A DNA stretch of 64,000 nucleotides from Tachypleus tridentatus (lineage: Eukaryota > Arthropoda > Merostomata > Xiphosura > Limulidae): contig NC_134833.1 in NCBI RefSeq assembly GCF_004210375.1, positions 23,440,063 to 23,504,062 of the forward strand, read 5' to 3'. Of this stretch, positions 1 to 10,479 are shown one piece after another. The notes under the pieces were generated by a model. It was not told where the DNA came from. It was given only the letters and a program-made list of their open reading frames with translations, and searched no databases. The position numbers were made by a program, and so were the translations under genes. Every line of letters starts with the position of its first letter. Position 1 is the first letter of the stretch.

Positions 1-92
1 ATTTACAACGCTAAAATCAGGGGTTCGCTTCCCCTCGGTGGGCTTAGCAGATAGCCCGATGTGGCTTTGCTGTAAGAAAACACACACACACT
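1..92 (+). repeat. SINE-2 fragment, cut by the window edge
   Basis: Box B-like GGGTTCGCTTCCC followed by the family tail gatgtggctttgctgtaag and (CA)n. Its head lies outside the window. Confidence 0.8.
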
Positions 93-97
93 TTTAC

Positions 98-233
98 GAA
101 TAGCGGGATTTACCGTAACATTTTAATGCCCCCACGGCTGAAAGGGCGAGCATGTTTGGTGTGACGGGGATTCGAACCCGCGACCCTCAGATTACGAGTC
201 GAACGCCTTAATTCACCTGGCCATGCTGGGCCT
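98..233 (-). repeat. SINE-1, 3'-truncated copy
   Basis: Reverse complement of the tRNA-like head and start of the body; box B (gattcgaaccc on the plus strand) and box A (cacctggcca) are both present. Abuts the SINE-2 fragment. Confidence 0.85.
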
Positions 234-742
234 CTAACCTAAACGTCAAATACATACTAGCGCCGAATATTGGAGATACATAAATTAGTGGTTTGGACAC
301 AACCATACAGAAAGGACTCAACAGTACAAACAGTAATTTCAGAAGTAAGTAGACAGTCGGAGCTCAGTTTCAAAAAGTTTTTTTGTTGTTAAACGTAAAG
401 GTACATCACGGCTATCTGTGCTGAGTCCATCATGAGTATCGAAACCAGGTTTTTAACGGGACTGAATCCTTGGATTACCGTTGACCCACAGGAAAATATA
501 TCAAAAGGCGATCATGGAACGCAAAACGAAAATAAAATTTAAAAAGATAAGTATTCAATTCAATGTCACGCATAAGATATAGTTAAATGGTATTCTGGTA
601 AGACAATACCAAAGTTTCATTTGAAAACGAAATACGCATCACTTAAATTTTAATGTTAAAACAATTAGCGTTTTAGCTGTAAATTTGCTTTGTACAAACA
701 TATGTCTAAACTCGCTTATTCCAGATATTTTTTTTTTATTTT
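234..742. other. Intergenic, nothing recognised
   Basis: AT-rich sequence, no supported gene or repeat. Confidence 0.5.
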
Positions 743-1002
743 TAATTTCGCGCAAAGCTATTCAAGGGCTATCTGCGCTAGGCGTCCCAGTTTAACAGTT
801 TAAGACTACAGGGAAAACAGTTAGTCATCACCACCCACCGCCAACTCTTGGGCTACTCTTTTACCAATGAATAGTGGAATTGACCGTTACTTATAACGTC
901 CACACGGCTGAAAGGGCGAGCATGTTTAGTTCAACAGGGATTCGAACCCGCGGCCCTCGAATTACGAGTCGAACGTCTTAATCCACCTGGCCATGCCGGG
1001 CC
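743..1002 (-). repeat. SINE-1, full length
   Basis: Complete copy with target-site duplication ttccagat (719-726 and 1005-1012). Lies head to head with the next copy. Confidence 0.9.
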
Positions 1003-1038
1003 TTTTCCAGATGTTCTTGGCTACTTAAATTTTCATTA

Positions 1039-1311
1039 GGCCGGACGCCGCATGGCCAGGTGGTTAGAGCGCTCGACTCGTAATTTAAGGGTCGCGAATT
1101 CGAATCCGCGTCATACCAAACACGCTCGCCATTTTAGCTGTGGGGACTTTATAATGTGACTATCAATCCCACTATTCGCTGGTAAAAGAGTTGGCGGTAG
1201 GTTGTTATTACTAGATGCCTTCTCTCTGGTCCTACACTGCAAAATTACGCACTGGCTAGAGTAGATAGCCCTCCTGTAGCTTTGCGCGAAATCCAAAAAC
1301 AAAACAAACAA
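1039..1311 (+). repeat. SINE-1, full length
   Basis: tRNA-like head with box A tggccaggtgg and box B, body, and (CAAA)-rich tail. Target-site duplication tcattagg (1032-1039 and 1312-1319). Confidence 0.9.
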
Positions 1312-1399
1312 TCATTAGGCAGAGTGTTTCATAGTGATTAGTATATGGAGCTGCGAATCGAAAGGTGTTAGCGTGGAGTTCGTGATATTTCGCTGAAAA

Positions 1400-1500
1400 C
1401 GCTCTCCACTTTCAGCTGTGGGGGAATTATAAAAGTGACAGTCAATCCCGCTATTAATTTAACAATAGACGGTAGGTGCTCTTAAATGATTGCCCTCTCT
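1400..1500 (+). repeat. Degenerate SINE body fragment
   Basis: Retains tttcagctgtgggggaattata and agtgacagtcaatcccgct from the SINE-1/SINE-4 body. No head. Confidence 0.55.
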
Positions 1501-1699
1501 GGAGTACTGTTCTGGTTCCACGTACCTTATGTACCATTCCTGCTAATTTTAACAATCGTATGGTTTTAACTTTACTGTTTTTATGCCATGATGCGAACCT
1601 TGTTAAGTCACAACTAACTCAACACGCACGTTGTCTCCGTAATTCTCAGGCAGTTCCTGCTGCTGACACCAAGTACGTAAAGTCAAGTACGTAATAATT

Positions 1700-2466
1700 T
1701 GTTCTCGTGGAGTCAGATGTAATGATTCGACTTTCGCCGTTTGTTTTTCGCTATTGAACATTATATCTAATCAGAATATAATGAGAATTTACACAATGTT
1801 TAACATCTCTAACAGTTTCGTCAGTTTTTTTTCAAATCTATAGAGCAAACGAAGGGCAACTTGAGTCACGCCGTATAAGCTTGTTTCTTCAAAAAGTGTT
1901 GTTTTCGTTCATTCTTGGAGCACTTCTCATCCTTATATCTTTACAGTTTGGAGGACTTGTTGTGTGCTTTAAATCAAAAGTCTGTCATGTGAAACGATAA
2001 AACTACTGCTCCTGACATTTCGATGAGTTCAACATGCATAACATCGAATCCGGTTCCGTGACAAGCATGCGAATATTTCAGGAAACGTGAACCACTCTGG
2101 GTATTTCTCTTGGGAGTTTTCCATCAATGAACCACGTTTTGGCTCAACGATAATGCGGTTCAATGAACAGTTGGATCAGATATCGGTTCTTTATTCGCAT
2201 CGCTAGGCAGATTAATAAAAAAGCATGTGACGTAGACACAGTTTGATGTCTTAGTAAAACACGCAATAGAATATATCATTAAATTTCATTTCAAACAATA
2301 TTTTAAAATGCTTTGACTAAGCATCAAAATGAGGACAACTCTGTTTTATTTTAAGATTGTTAGTTGTTTCATTGGTTGGTTTAGAGAAAAGCCACATTAA
2401 AGGAATCAAACCTTGGAATTTAGTCCTTAAACTTACCGCTGTCCCACCAGAGGATATGCATCATAA
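1700..2466. other. Intergenic, nothing recognised
   Basis: No supported coding sequence; short frames look random. A SINE-3-like scrap (cttaccgctgtcccaccagagg) lies near 2430-2455. Confidence 0.45.
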
Positions 2467-2469
2467 GAG

Positions 2470-2493
2470 AGCCCGGGATGGCCAGGTGGTTAA
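2470..2493 (+). repeat. SINE-1, left part of a copy split by piggyBac
   Basis: Reads gcccgggatggccaggtgg then TTAA. The same element resumes at 4603 with TTAA and ggcactcgactcg. Confidence 0.85.
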
Positions 2494-4602
2494 CCTGTTG
2501 ACTACCAAGTATTTCAGCTGCTATGGCAACTCTTATGCCAGGTTTTTTTTCAGCAAAATTGAGTAATTTTTAAAACAAAGGAAATAAGTAACAAATACTA
2601 TTTTTTCTCTAAGCCAAACTTATAGTGGTACACAAAATGAAGAAATATGTACAAAACATGAAACAATAATGCACAAAATGTCATTTTTGGGTATTGAAAT
2701 GCATGACACATTTAATAATTCACTTTCGTGTGAAATGTTTTGAAGCAGGAGTCAACACAAAGAGCCACTTTGCAATCAGCACATTCATATCTACTTTCCC
2801 TTCTCGTGGATTTGTCAGAGCACACTTTACATTTTCTAGTGGGGTACTTTTTCTTTTCTCTTTGGGGAATAAGTGTTGGGAAGTGACATTCTGGGAGGCG
2901 AAGGGTATTTTCCAAGGAAGGCCGGCCTCCGGTGGATTTTGGGCGCTGGGTGTGGTAATCTTCAATCAGGGTACGGATAACACAAGTCTAAACTCCAGGA
3001 GAGACAGGTTATTTCCCAGTGATTTGTACACTACCAAATCATTGTACACTGCTATATCCATCATGTGCAAAATACTATTTTGTACCACTTGACAGCCTTG
3101 CGCACACTCGGATAAGCATGCAACACACACAAGTCAACCATATAACGATTCTAATCAAGGACACATTTTGGTTTTACAATAGCTGTACCAGTAGCACGGT
3201 TGATCTTTCCAGTTGGTATTGTCATGTATTGTACTCAACATGAAAATGTCCCTCTTATCCTTCCAGTGAAAAACACCAATGTTGTCTTTTTGTGCCACTT
3301 CCATTTCTCCCCTTTGGATATTTGTGAATCATTTCGGCATCCCAATTCGATTTTTCATTACTGTCCCACACAAATAGGTGTCACGATCAAGCAATGACTT
3401 TGCTAAAGTAGGACTTGTAAAAAAAGATCCAAATATAGCTTATAATTTTGTCCAAACAATGGTTCCATCAATGTGCGTACAACATGTTCGCCCTGTCCAC
3501 CCTCTTTACTGCTGTACTGTGTAGTAGCAGCAGTGTAGATGAAAAAGTCCCATACATAGCCTGTTACACTTTCACACAGCTCATAATTTTTGACTCCAAA
3601 CCTAACCCATTTAGATGGAATGTTCTGTCGAAATCCCAGTAGACCCTTCCATAGTATCAAAGATTCGTCAATACAAACATGTTCGTTTGGTACATATGAG
3701 GTTCTAAAGTTTTCCAGTAACTGGTCAATAATGGGCTGTATCTTGTGCTGTCGTTGGTCAACAATATTTTTCTGGGTATTGTCAGCAAAATGTAGCATCG
3801 ATAGCAGCAAAAGAAACTGGTTTTTGACATGCACTGACCAAAAATGTGTATAGCAAGCAAAGGGTCAGTACATGGAAATAGTTGGTTTTCTTTCTATGCC
3901 CATTAGCATTATCAGACCCATAAATTCATACATTTCCTTCTCATTAGTTGGTTTCCATGATTTTACTCTAGAATGTTCCTTCAAATCAATCCGGGCCATC
4001 ATAGTTTGTACATATTTATTGGTCTCTGTTACAATATGGTTGGTAACTGTGGGAGGGAAGAACTTTTGAAAATAATGAAAGAGCTTTGAGTCTTGGCTCA
4101 AATCGTTGTACTGAACACCATGATTTCCTGAGAAGAGGTTTATAACTGGAACAGCAAAGGATTCAGCATTCCAATCATTGTCATTAGGGCACTTTTTCTT
4201 GGAACTGTTCTTACCATAACTTGTAATTTTAAGTTTACTCCCTGGTGTTATCACCCGTTTATCAGTGCTGGTTGATGGCCAGTTACAATCATCTTCACTC
4301 ACATTTGAGCCTTGTATTCCGTATTTCGTAAATAATCTTCAAAATCAGAATCTTCTGAATCACCACTGCTATCTTCAAACTCCGAACCAAGTTCAAAATA
4401 CAACTCTAATGCTTCTTCATTTTGTAACTTTTTTTCGTGACGCCATTTTGGATCGAAAGTAAAACAATCTGTAAGTCAAATGCATGTATGGTGCTAACAT
4501 CTAGCGTTGAAGTTAGGTATTATTGAGAACGAATTAACTCGTCCGTGGCACTGTGTTACCGATCGGCTTGAACGAGTTATCTCGTCTACGGCACTGAACA
4601 GG
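2494..4602 (-). mobile_element. Decayed piggyBac transposon, 2.1 kb, with TTAA target sites
   Basis: Flanked by TTAA at 2490-2493 and 4603-4606. The ends are imperfect inverted repeats: CCTGTTGACTACC on the left, and the right end read inward CCTGTTCAGTGCC. A minus-strand transposase relic lies inside. Two 27-bp subterminal direct repeats (4527-4553, 4570-4596) sit near the right end and carry the near-palindrome CGAATTAACTCG/CGAGTTATCTCG. The insertion splits a SINE-1 exactly at its GGTGG|TTAA|GGC. Confidence 0.88.
2712..4415 (-). pseudogene. piggyBac transposase pseudogene (PGBD4-like)
   Basis: Read on the minus strand: an acidic N-terminus (4415 to about 4305, SSGDSEDSDFED), a frameshift near 4302, the DDE-domain lead-in (3868-4302), a TGG-to-TGA type nonsense codon (3865-3867), and then same-frame sequence 3834-3403. 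The latter holds HVCIDESL with the first catalytic Asp (codon about 3667-3669) and YLDLF with the second. A frameshift in a T run near 3425 and several stops ruin about 2960-3400, where the third Asp would lie. The C-terminal Cys-rich finger (CKVC, YECADC, CVDSC, then FH) survives at 2712-2915. The gene is certainly non-functional; family identity is from these motifs. Confidence 0.88.
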
Positions 4603-4860
4603 TTAAGGCACTCGACTCGTAATCTGAGAGTCGCGGATTCGAATCCCTATCCCACCAAACATGTTCGCCCTTTCAGCCGTGGGGGTGTTATAATGTGACG
4701 TTCAATCCCACTATTCGTTGGTAAAAGAGTAGCCCAAGAGTTGGCGGTGGGTGGTGATGACTAGCTGCCTGCCGTCTAGTCTTACACTGCTAATTTAGGG
4801 AGGACTAGCGCAGATAGCCCTCGTGTAGCTTTGCGCGAAATTACAAAGAAACAAACAAAA
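4603..4860 (+). repeat. SINE-1, right part of the split copy
   Basis: Anticodon-loop region (ctcgtaa), box B (gattcgaatcc), body and CAAA tail, contiguous with 2470-2493 once the piggyBac and one TTAA are removed. Confidence 0.88.
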
Positions 4861-5289
4861 AGCATCACGAGAGAAAACTCATCCTTCACTTCTGTAGTTC
4901 TGTACATTTATTTTAAATAGAGGCTCAAAACATATACTAAAAAAATAAATGTTTTGAAAATAAGTGACATTGTGTGTTCAACCACCCATATATTTAACAC
5001 AAATAAAGTGACTCCATTTTTATTAGGCACAGCGTCTGAAGTTAGGACTTCATTTAGAATCAAGTTTACTCGATTTGTAGGAATCTTATGGTTCAGAATT
5101 CTATTTTATTTTTGCTTCTCGATTGTATCCAGTTTAGTTAAAGACCATGTATGGTATAAATTTTGTTTGTATTTTCTCAAAATTTTATATAGGTTACGAA
5201 TTTTCATTCATTACCTCTTGTTAGCCATCACGTATATAAAAAAGCATAAGCAATATATATTAATATCCGTCACTAGATGGCCAAGTTTA

Positions 5290-5554
5290 TTGTTTGTTTT
5301 ATTAATTTCGCACAAAGCTACTCGAGGGCTATCTGTGCTAGCCGTCCCTAATTTAGCAGTGTAAGACTAGAGGGAAGGCAGCTAGTCATCACCACCCACC
5401 GCCAACTCTTGGGCTACTCTTTTACCAACGAATAGTGGGCTTGACCGTTACATTATAACGTCCCCACGGCTGAAAGAGCGAGCATGTTTGGCGCGACGGA
5501 GATGCGAACCCGCGACCCTCAGATTACGAGTCGCACGCTTGGCCATGCCGGGCC
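5290..5554 (-). repeat. SINE-1 copy
   Basis: Full body with tail at left and head at right. A few bases of the head near box A are deleted (gcacgcttggcc). Confidence 0.88.
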
Positions 5555-5664
5555 AAAGGCCACGTTTATAATTAACACACTGGTGCCAAGTGCTCAAATG
5601 ACAATGTAAATGTTCGAACGTAATGTCAGAATAAGTTTCACATACACTCGGAAATCTAGCCACA

Positions 5665-5778
5665 AAAGTGCGTGTGTGTTTTCTTATAGCAAAGCCACAT
5701 CGGGCTGTCTGCTGAACCAACCGAGGGAAATCGAACCCCTGATTTTAGCGTTGTAAATCCGAAGTACTAGCGGGGGGC
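5665..5778 (-). repeat. SINE-2 copy
   Basis: Reverse complement of the SINE-2 head (aaatcgaacccctgattttagcg) and the gtgtgtg tail. Confidence 0.8.
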
Positions 5779-5799
5779 GGACCGCAAAAATAACGCGGG

Positions 5800-7770
5800 T
5801 GACTAAAAAAAAAAGCTAACAAAATGTTTCTTTGTGATTCGTTGAATGATTTGAACTTTGAAATGTTATGTGTCTGACCTCATTTTATAATACTTAATCG
5901 AATGTCATCGTTATAATCACTAAAATGCGACGCTTGTCTTGACTTAGTTTCTAGTCATTGAGTGAACGTTTTCAAACCAATAAAACCATAAACAAAAATT
6001 GTTATATGGGCATGCCATTCCTGACTTTGAACTGGTAGACTAGAGGCAAAGCAACTAGTCAGTAGTATCCACTGCTAACTGTTGAACTACCCTATACCCT
6101 TATCGAATAAGAGGGATATGGCAGTTACTTTTATAACGCACCCATAGATTCAAAGCGCCAAGCTTGTCTTATGACAACAGACAACGAGCTCTCGAATTTA
6201 TATATTGAGCATATTAATATATAAGCCGCACTTATTCAAAAAGAATGTGTGTAAACTGTATGTGTTTAAGGTTTATTATGTTATTAATGTGATAAATATT
6301 TGCTCATTTCTTTTTAAAGCACGAGGTTAATATATAAACATATTAATAGAGCTATCAAAAGTAATGTCGCCGTTACAATAAAAATATATGGTTTTATCTA
6401 ATATATAAATAAACAACTGTAGAAAGTTTGATGACGTACAAAATAAAAATCCATAATTTACCGAAATATTTGTAATTTTACTTGAACATTTTTTCGTTAA
6501 AACTTTTCAGTCAACTCCAAAAAAATCCGATTGCGGTTAAATACGTAAATTTGGAAATTTAGATATTGTTGTGCTGCCATCTTTCGATGTCATTTAAACT
6601 ATTTTTCGAATTTACGAAAGGCTCGCTGCTAACTTTTCTTTTGAAGAAGGCTACCTGTGTATGTTTAAACTTTAAAGAATAGTCATGAGATAAGAATTCT
6701 GAAGAATTACTCGGTTAAATTAGCTATTTTAAATTTTATTTCTCGGGTATATTATAATATTACCACTTCTCAAAAAGGCTTAACCTTGGTCAGTTTAAAT
6801 TTTAAATTGTAGGAATCCAATAAAATTAGTTAAATTAGCTGTTTTAATTTCTCTTTTTTTTGTATATCATTACATTACTAGTTTCTAACTAAAAATTCTT
6901 TATAAAACAAGCGAGAACTATCTGACAAAATGATTTTGTATAAAGTTTGCATTAACTTATTATTTTAATTTGTATGAATTTACCTGTTAGTGGGCACACA
7001 AAGTAACAAATTTTTCTTCCTCAATCCCGATTATCATCAGTTTGATCTCCATATAAAATAGTTCAAGCTGCATTAAACAACTCTAATTTGACATTTAAAT
7101 TAGGTGGTGGATTTTTATTTTAAATATATTTTGCTGAATATATTGTTCATTCATAAAATAGCCAATAGGTAGCGCAAAATTGCTAAAGGTGTCTTATATT
7201 TTAGGAAACTTAATAACAATGTTTAATTATTAAATATAAATACGTGCTTCTTAACATCTTCATAATTTATTTCGGTTAAAAGACTACTAGAATGTCGAAT
7301 GTAAAGTTTGAAAGAATTTAACAAGCGAAATAAGATTCTATAGTTATGTTTTCTATTGCTGCATAAATCGAGTAATTGCGATAACTTAGAATAGTTGAGA
7401 TAGAAAATCCACCTTAATAATGCGATTTCAATTAAATTTAATTAAGAAAATAGAACTAATAAATCTGTGATAGAAAGAAGGTAAACGTCCTAATAAATTT
7501 AAACATTCATTATAAAATGTAGAATGTATTTACAAACCGTTCTATGTAATAAAATATTGAGAATCGAAGTTTAAATATGTCCTCTTGGAGGCCAAGATGA
7601 CTACAATGTCTGTGCATGCGCACATAAAATGTGTTAAATTTACGTTTAGGTTATACAAAAACACTGTGAATAACTACTGTTGTTTTGTTTTGTGTTGTTG
7701 TTTTTTTTGCAACGCCCGAACATTGTATTTCTCTTCAAAGTAGAAAATAATTCCGAAATGAAACAAAAAA
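5800..7770. other. AT-rich intergenic stretch
   Basis: No gene supported. A weak, diverged duplication (about 6710-6780 versus 6825-6890, sharing gttaaattagctnttttaa) is the only structure noticed. Confidence 0.4.
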
Positions 7771-7773
7771 TTA

Positions 7774-7995
7774 AGGGCCGGGTGGGGTCTAATTTGATGT
7801 GCCGCTCTAAATCTGAAGGTCTGTGGTTCGTGTTCCATTGCCACTAAATCTCGCTCCGCACTTTGAATTGCAGGTACATTATAAGAGTGACAGTCAAATA
7901 CCAATACTCGGTTATAGTTTCCAAGATTAGAAAGTGGTCTAGTCTACTAGTTAGAACTTAGGGACGTTCAAGTTGTAGCTTACCTTGCATTGTGA
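7774..7995 (+). repeat. SINE-4-like degenerate copy
   Basis: Starts gggccgggtggggtctaatt with a box B-like ctgtggttcgtgttcc, then ataagagtgacagtcaaat and an aaacaaacaaa tail. Confidence 0.5.
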
Positions 7996-8073
7996 AAATA
8001 GTTAAAGGAAACAAACAAAAACAAAGAGAAAGATAAACATTGCAAATGCTCATTAGTATATCCTAGACACGAT

Positions 8074-8241
8074 TCCCATCACACCAAACATACTCGCCTT
8101 TTCAGCCGTGGGGGCGTTATTATGTGACGGTCAATCCCACTATTCGTTGGTAAAAGAGTAGCCCAAGAGTTGGCGGTGGATGGTGATGACTAGCTGCCTT
8201 CCCTCCAGTCTTACGCGAAATTCAAAACAAACCAAACTAAA
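8074..8241 (+). repeat. SINE-1, 5'-truncated copy
   Basis: Starts just after box B. Flanked by the 12-bp duplication cctagacacgat (8062-8073 and 8242-8253), so truncation happened at insertion. Confidence 0.88.
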
Positions 8242-8556
8242 CCTAGACACGATAAGAAATTTCCAGAATATTCTAAAACGTTTTAGGCTTAACTAGCAGT
8301 GCCCAGTATATGTGCTTCGAAATTCTGAAATGATCAAAACAATTTAAAGTGCTCGGCATAGTAAAGTATAGACTTAATTAAGGGTGTTGTAGAAAGTGTC
8401 GTAAACATTAGCAGCATTCTCAACGAGTCGCAAATACATTATAATCTTATATAAAAGTTTTCCGATACATTCTTGAAGGCTTTAGACTTGATTTGTAGGT
8501 TAGAGTAGATGAAGTTTAATTATCCTCGGTTATTTTTAATTGGGTACTTTTTGCTC

Positions 8557-8655
8557 CTTAGTTGCACTAAAAATCGAGTTTCAATACCCGTGATACTTCC
8601 CATCAGAGATAGTCCATTGTGCAACTTTGTTCTTAACTTCAAACAAACAAATTGG
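8557..8655 (+). repeat. SINE-3, diverged copy
   Basis: Contains gcactaaaaatcgagtttcaatacccgtg and a caaacaaac tail. Head start is eroded. Open frames on both strands here are shadows. Confidence 0.6.
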
Positions 8656-8777
8656 ATACTTTTTATTAATTTAAATAAAATTATTTGTAGTAAACAAAAT
8701 GTCTGTGACAAAGCAAAAAATAATTAAACAAATATGTGTATAATTTTTTTATTTAGGATATCTTTAGTATAGTCTGA

Positions 8778-9037
8778 GGCCCCGGCATGGCCAGGTGGTT
8801 AAAGCACTCGACTCTTAATCCGAGGTACGTGGGTTCGAATCCCCGTCACGCCAAACATGTTCGTCTTTTTAGCCGTGGGGGCGTTATAACGTGACGGACA
8901 ATCCCACTATTCGTTGATAAAAAAGTAGCCCAAGAGTTGGCGGTGGATGGTCATGACTAACTGCCTTCCCTTCACTGCTAAATTAGGGACGGCTAGCGCA
9001 GATAGCCCACATGTAGCTTTGCGCGAAATTCAAACAA
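8778..9037 (+). repeat. SINE-1, full length
   Basis: Head ccccggcatggccaggtgg, box B gggttcgaatcc, body, and tail gcgcgaaattcaaac. Confidence 0.9.
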
Positions 9038-9254
9038 AGAATTTATAATTATGCAGAAGAAAGTAGGGCATTTTAAAGATGACGAATCAGAATCTTAGTT
9101 AAGTGTTAAAAAAAATTGTTCGCGTTTTGGAGCCTTGGTCGCACACTCCAATAAAAGTAATGGTCAAATATCATTCATTGATCAGACAATACAGTTTCGG
9201 AAGTGTTGGGTACTGTTGACTAACCTTTCCTTCTAGACTATCATTTCAAACTTA

Positions 9255-9388
9255 AGAGGTCCCCGCTAGTACAGCGGTATGTCTCCGGATTTACAACGCT
9301 AAAATCAGGGGTTCGATTCCCCTCGGTGGGCTGAGCAGATAGCCCTTTGTGGCTTTGCTGTAAGAAAACACCCACACACACACACTCA
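9255..9388 (+). repeat. SINE-2, full length
   Basis: Head gtccccgctagtacagcgg, box B gggttcgattcc, tail ggctttgctgtaag followed by (CA)n. Minus-strand frames over it are shadows. Confidence 0.88.
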
Positions 9389-9479
9389 AACTTAAGAGAA
9401 GGCGATCTACAAACAAATAATTTGAAAGTGCTTCTGATAAAACAAGATAAATAGAGTCTGCACATCTCTGTTCCAATCA

Positions 9480-9967
9480 GTGGGTGTAAATCGTTTACCA
9501 GTAATGTGGTTACGGGGTGAAATAGGTGTAAACTCGTTTTTCAGAGATCAATTTTGTTAATTGTGTTCCATGATCCGTGATGAATAGCAAACGTGAAATA
9601 TATAATAATTAGATTCTATATTTTGTAATTTTAACGAGATAAAATCAAACTTTTCTGACATTTAATTATACATTTAATGAAGAATTGTAATGAAAAGATT
9701 ATAGTGCTTGGAAAACCAAACCTCAAACGACGCACGAAAATATAGATAAAATTCTTTCTGATTTCATAGTTACAAGTCAATTATGAAAGAAATGTAACTG
9801 AAAAAGTTTATTACGAAAAAAAAAACAACCAACAACAAAGAGATAAATATGCGAGTTGTCCTTGTAGTAGAACTCCGTAAAAAGAACTTGGATTTACCCT
9901 ACAGGCAAAAAACTAAACTAAATCAAAACATGTAAGATCCTTTATGCGAAGAGGACAGCGTTTCTAA
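9480..9967. other. Intergenic, nothing recognised
   Basis: AT-rich sequence without supported features. Confidence 0.45.
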
Positions 9968-10369
9968 AGGCCAGAAGTTTTGGATCAAAATGCATTTATT
10001 AATGAGAAAAATAATGGAATGGGTATAAAGTTTTGTTTCAGTACAAAATTTCAGAGGGCGCTTTTTGCAATGTGTCGGGAGGGCCACGTTTTAGAGCTTA
10101 CTGCGGTGTCACCAGAGGTCAGCTACGAAGAAGAGAAAGGAAGGAGGGTCAAACTGTCCACAGAATTAAATATAGGTAATGATCATATGTTAGAAACTGC
10201 GAGAACACCTCAGGATTTTGGCCGCTATTGGTATGGCTACCAACTACGAGATGCTACTGGTACTCCGATAGATTTTGGGACGCTACTTCTATTGATAGCA
10301 GAAGATCATCGGATCGTGGGTGTTAATGACATCGATAGTACAACGATAACAGCAATTAGAAGTGCTTAA
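9968..10369 (+). other. Unassigned open frame, possible terminal exon or relic
   Basis: Open from 9968 to TGC-TTA-A stop at 10367-10369, with no good ATG at its start. It contains TARTPQDFGRYWYGYQLRD, a balanced composition that looks coding. A weak acceptor (tttctaaag at 9961-9969) and AATAAA at 10470-10475 would suit a last exon. One stretch (about 10,090-10,120) resembles the tail of a SINE-3 head, so it may be partly repeat-derived. No family recognised. Confidence 0.25.
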
Positions 10370-10479
10370 AACTAAAAAATTATATGAGACACTTTACTGT
10401 TATTTTCTCCACAATATATAGGAAACTAGATGTAGTTCTACACGGTTCCTTAGAGTGTTCTGTATCGAGAATAAATACA

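Noticed and set aside
1039..1130. tRNA genes suggested by box A/box B and a CGT anticodon-like loop (here and in every SINE-1 head)
   Set aside because: Acceptor stems do not pair, the sequence runs on into a shared 180-bp body with CAAA tail, and many copies have target duplications: these are SINE heads.
2694..3092. Plus-strand 132-codon frame
   Set aside because: Antisense shadow of the piggyBac transposase C-terminus, which shows the diagnostic Cys-rich finger on the other strand.
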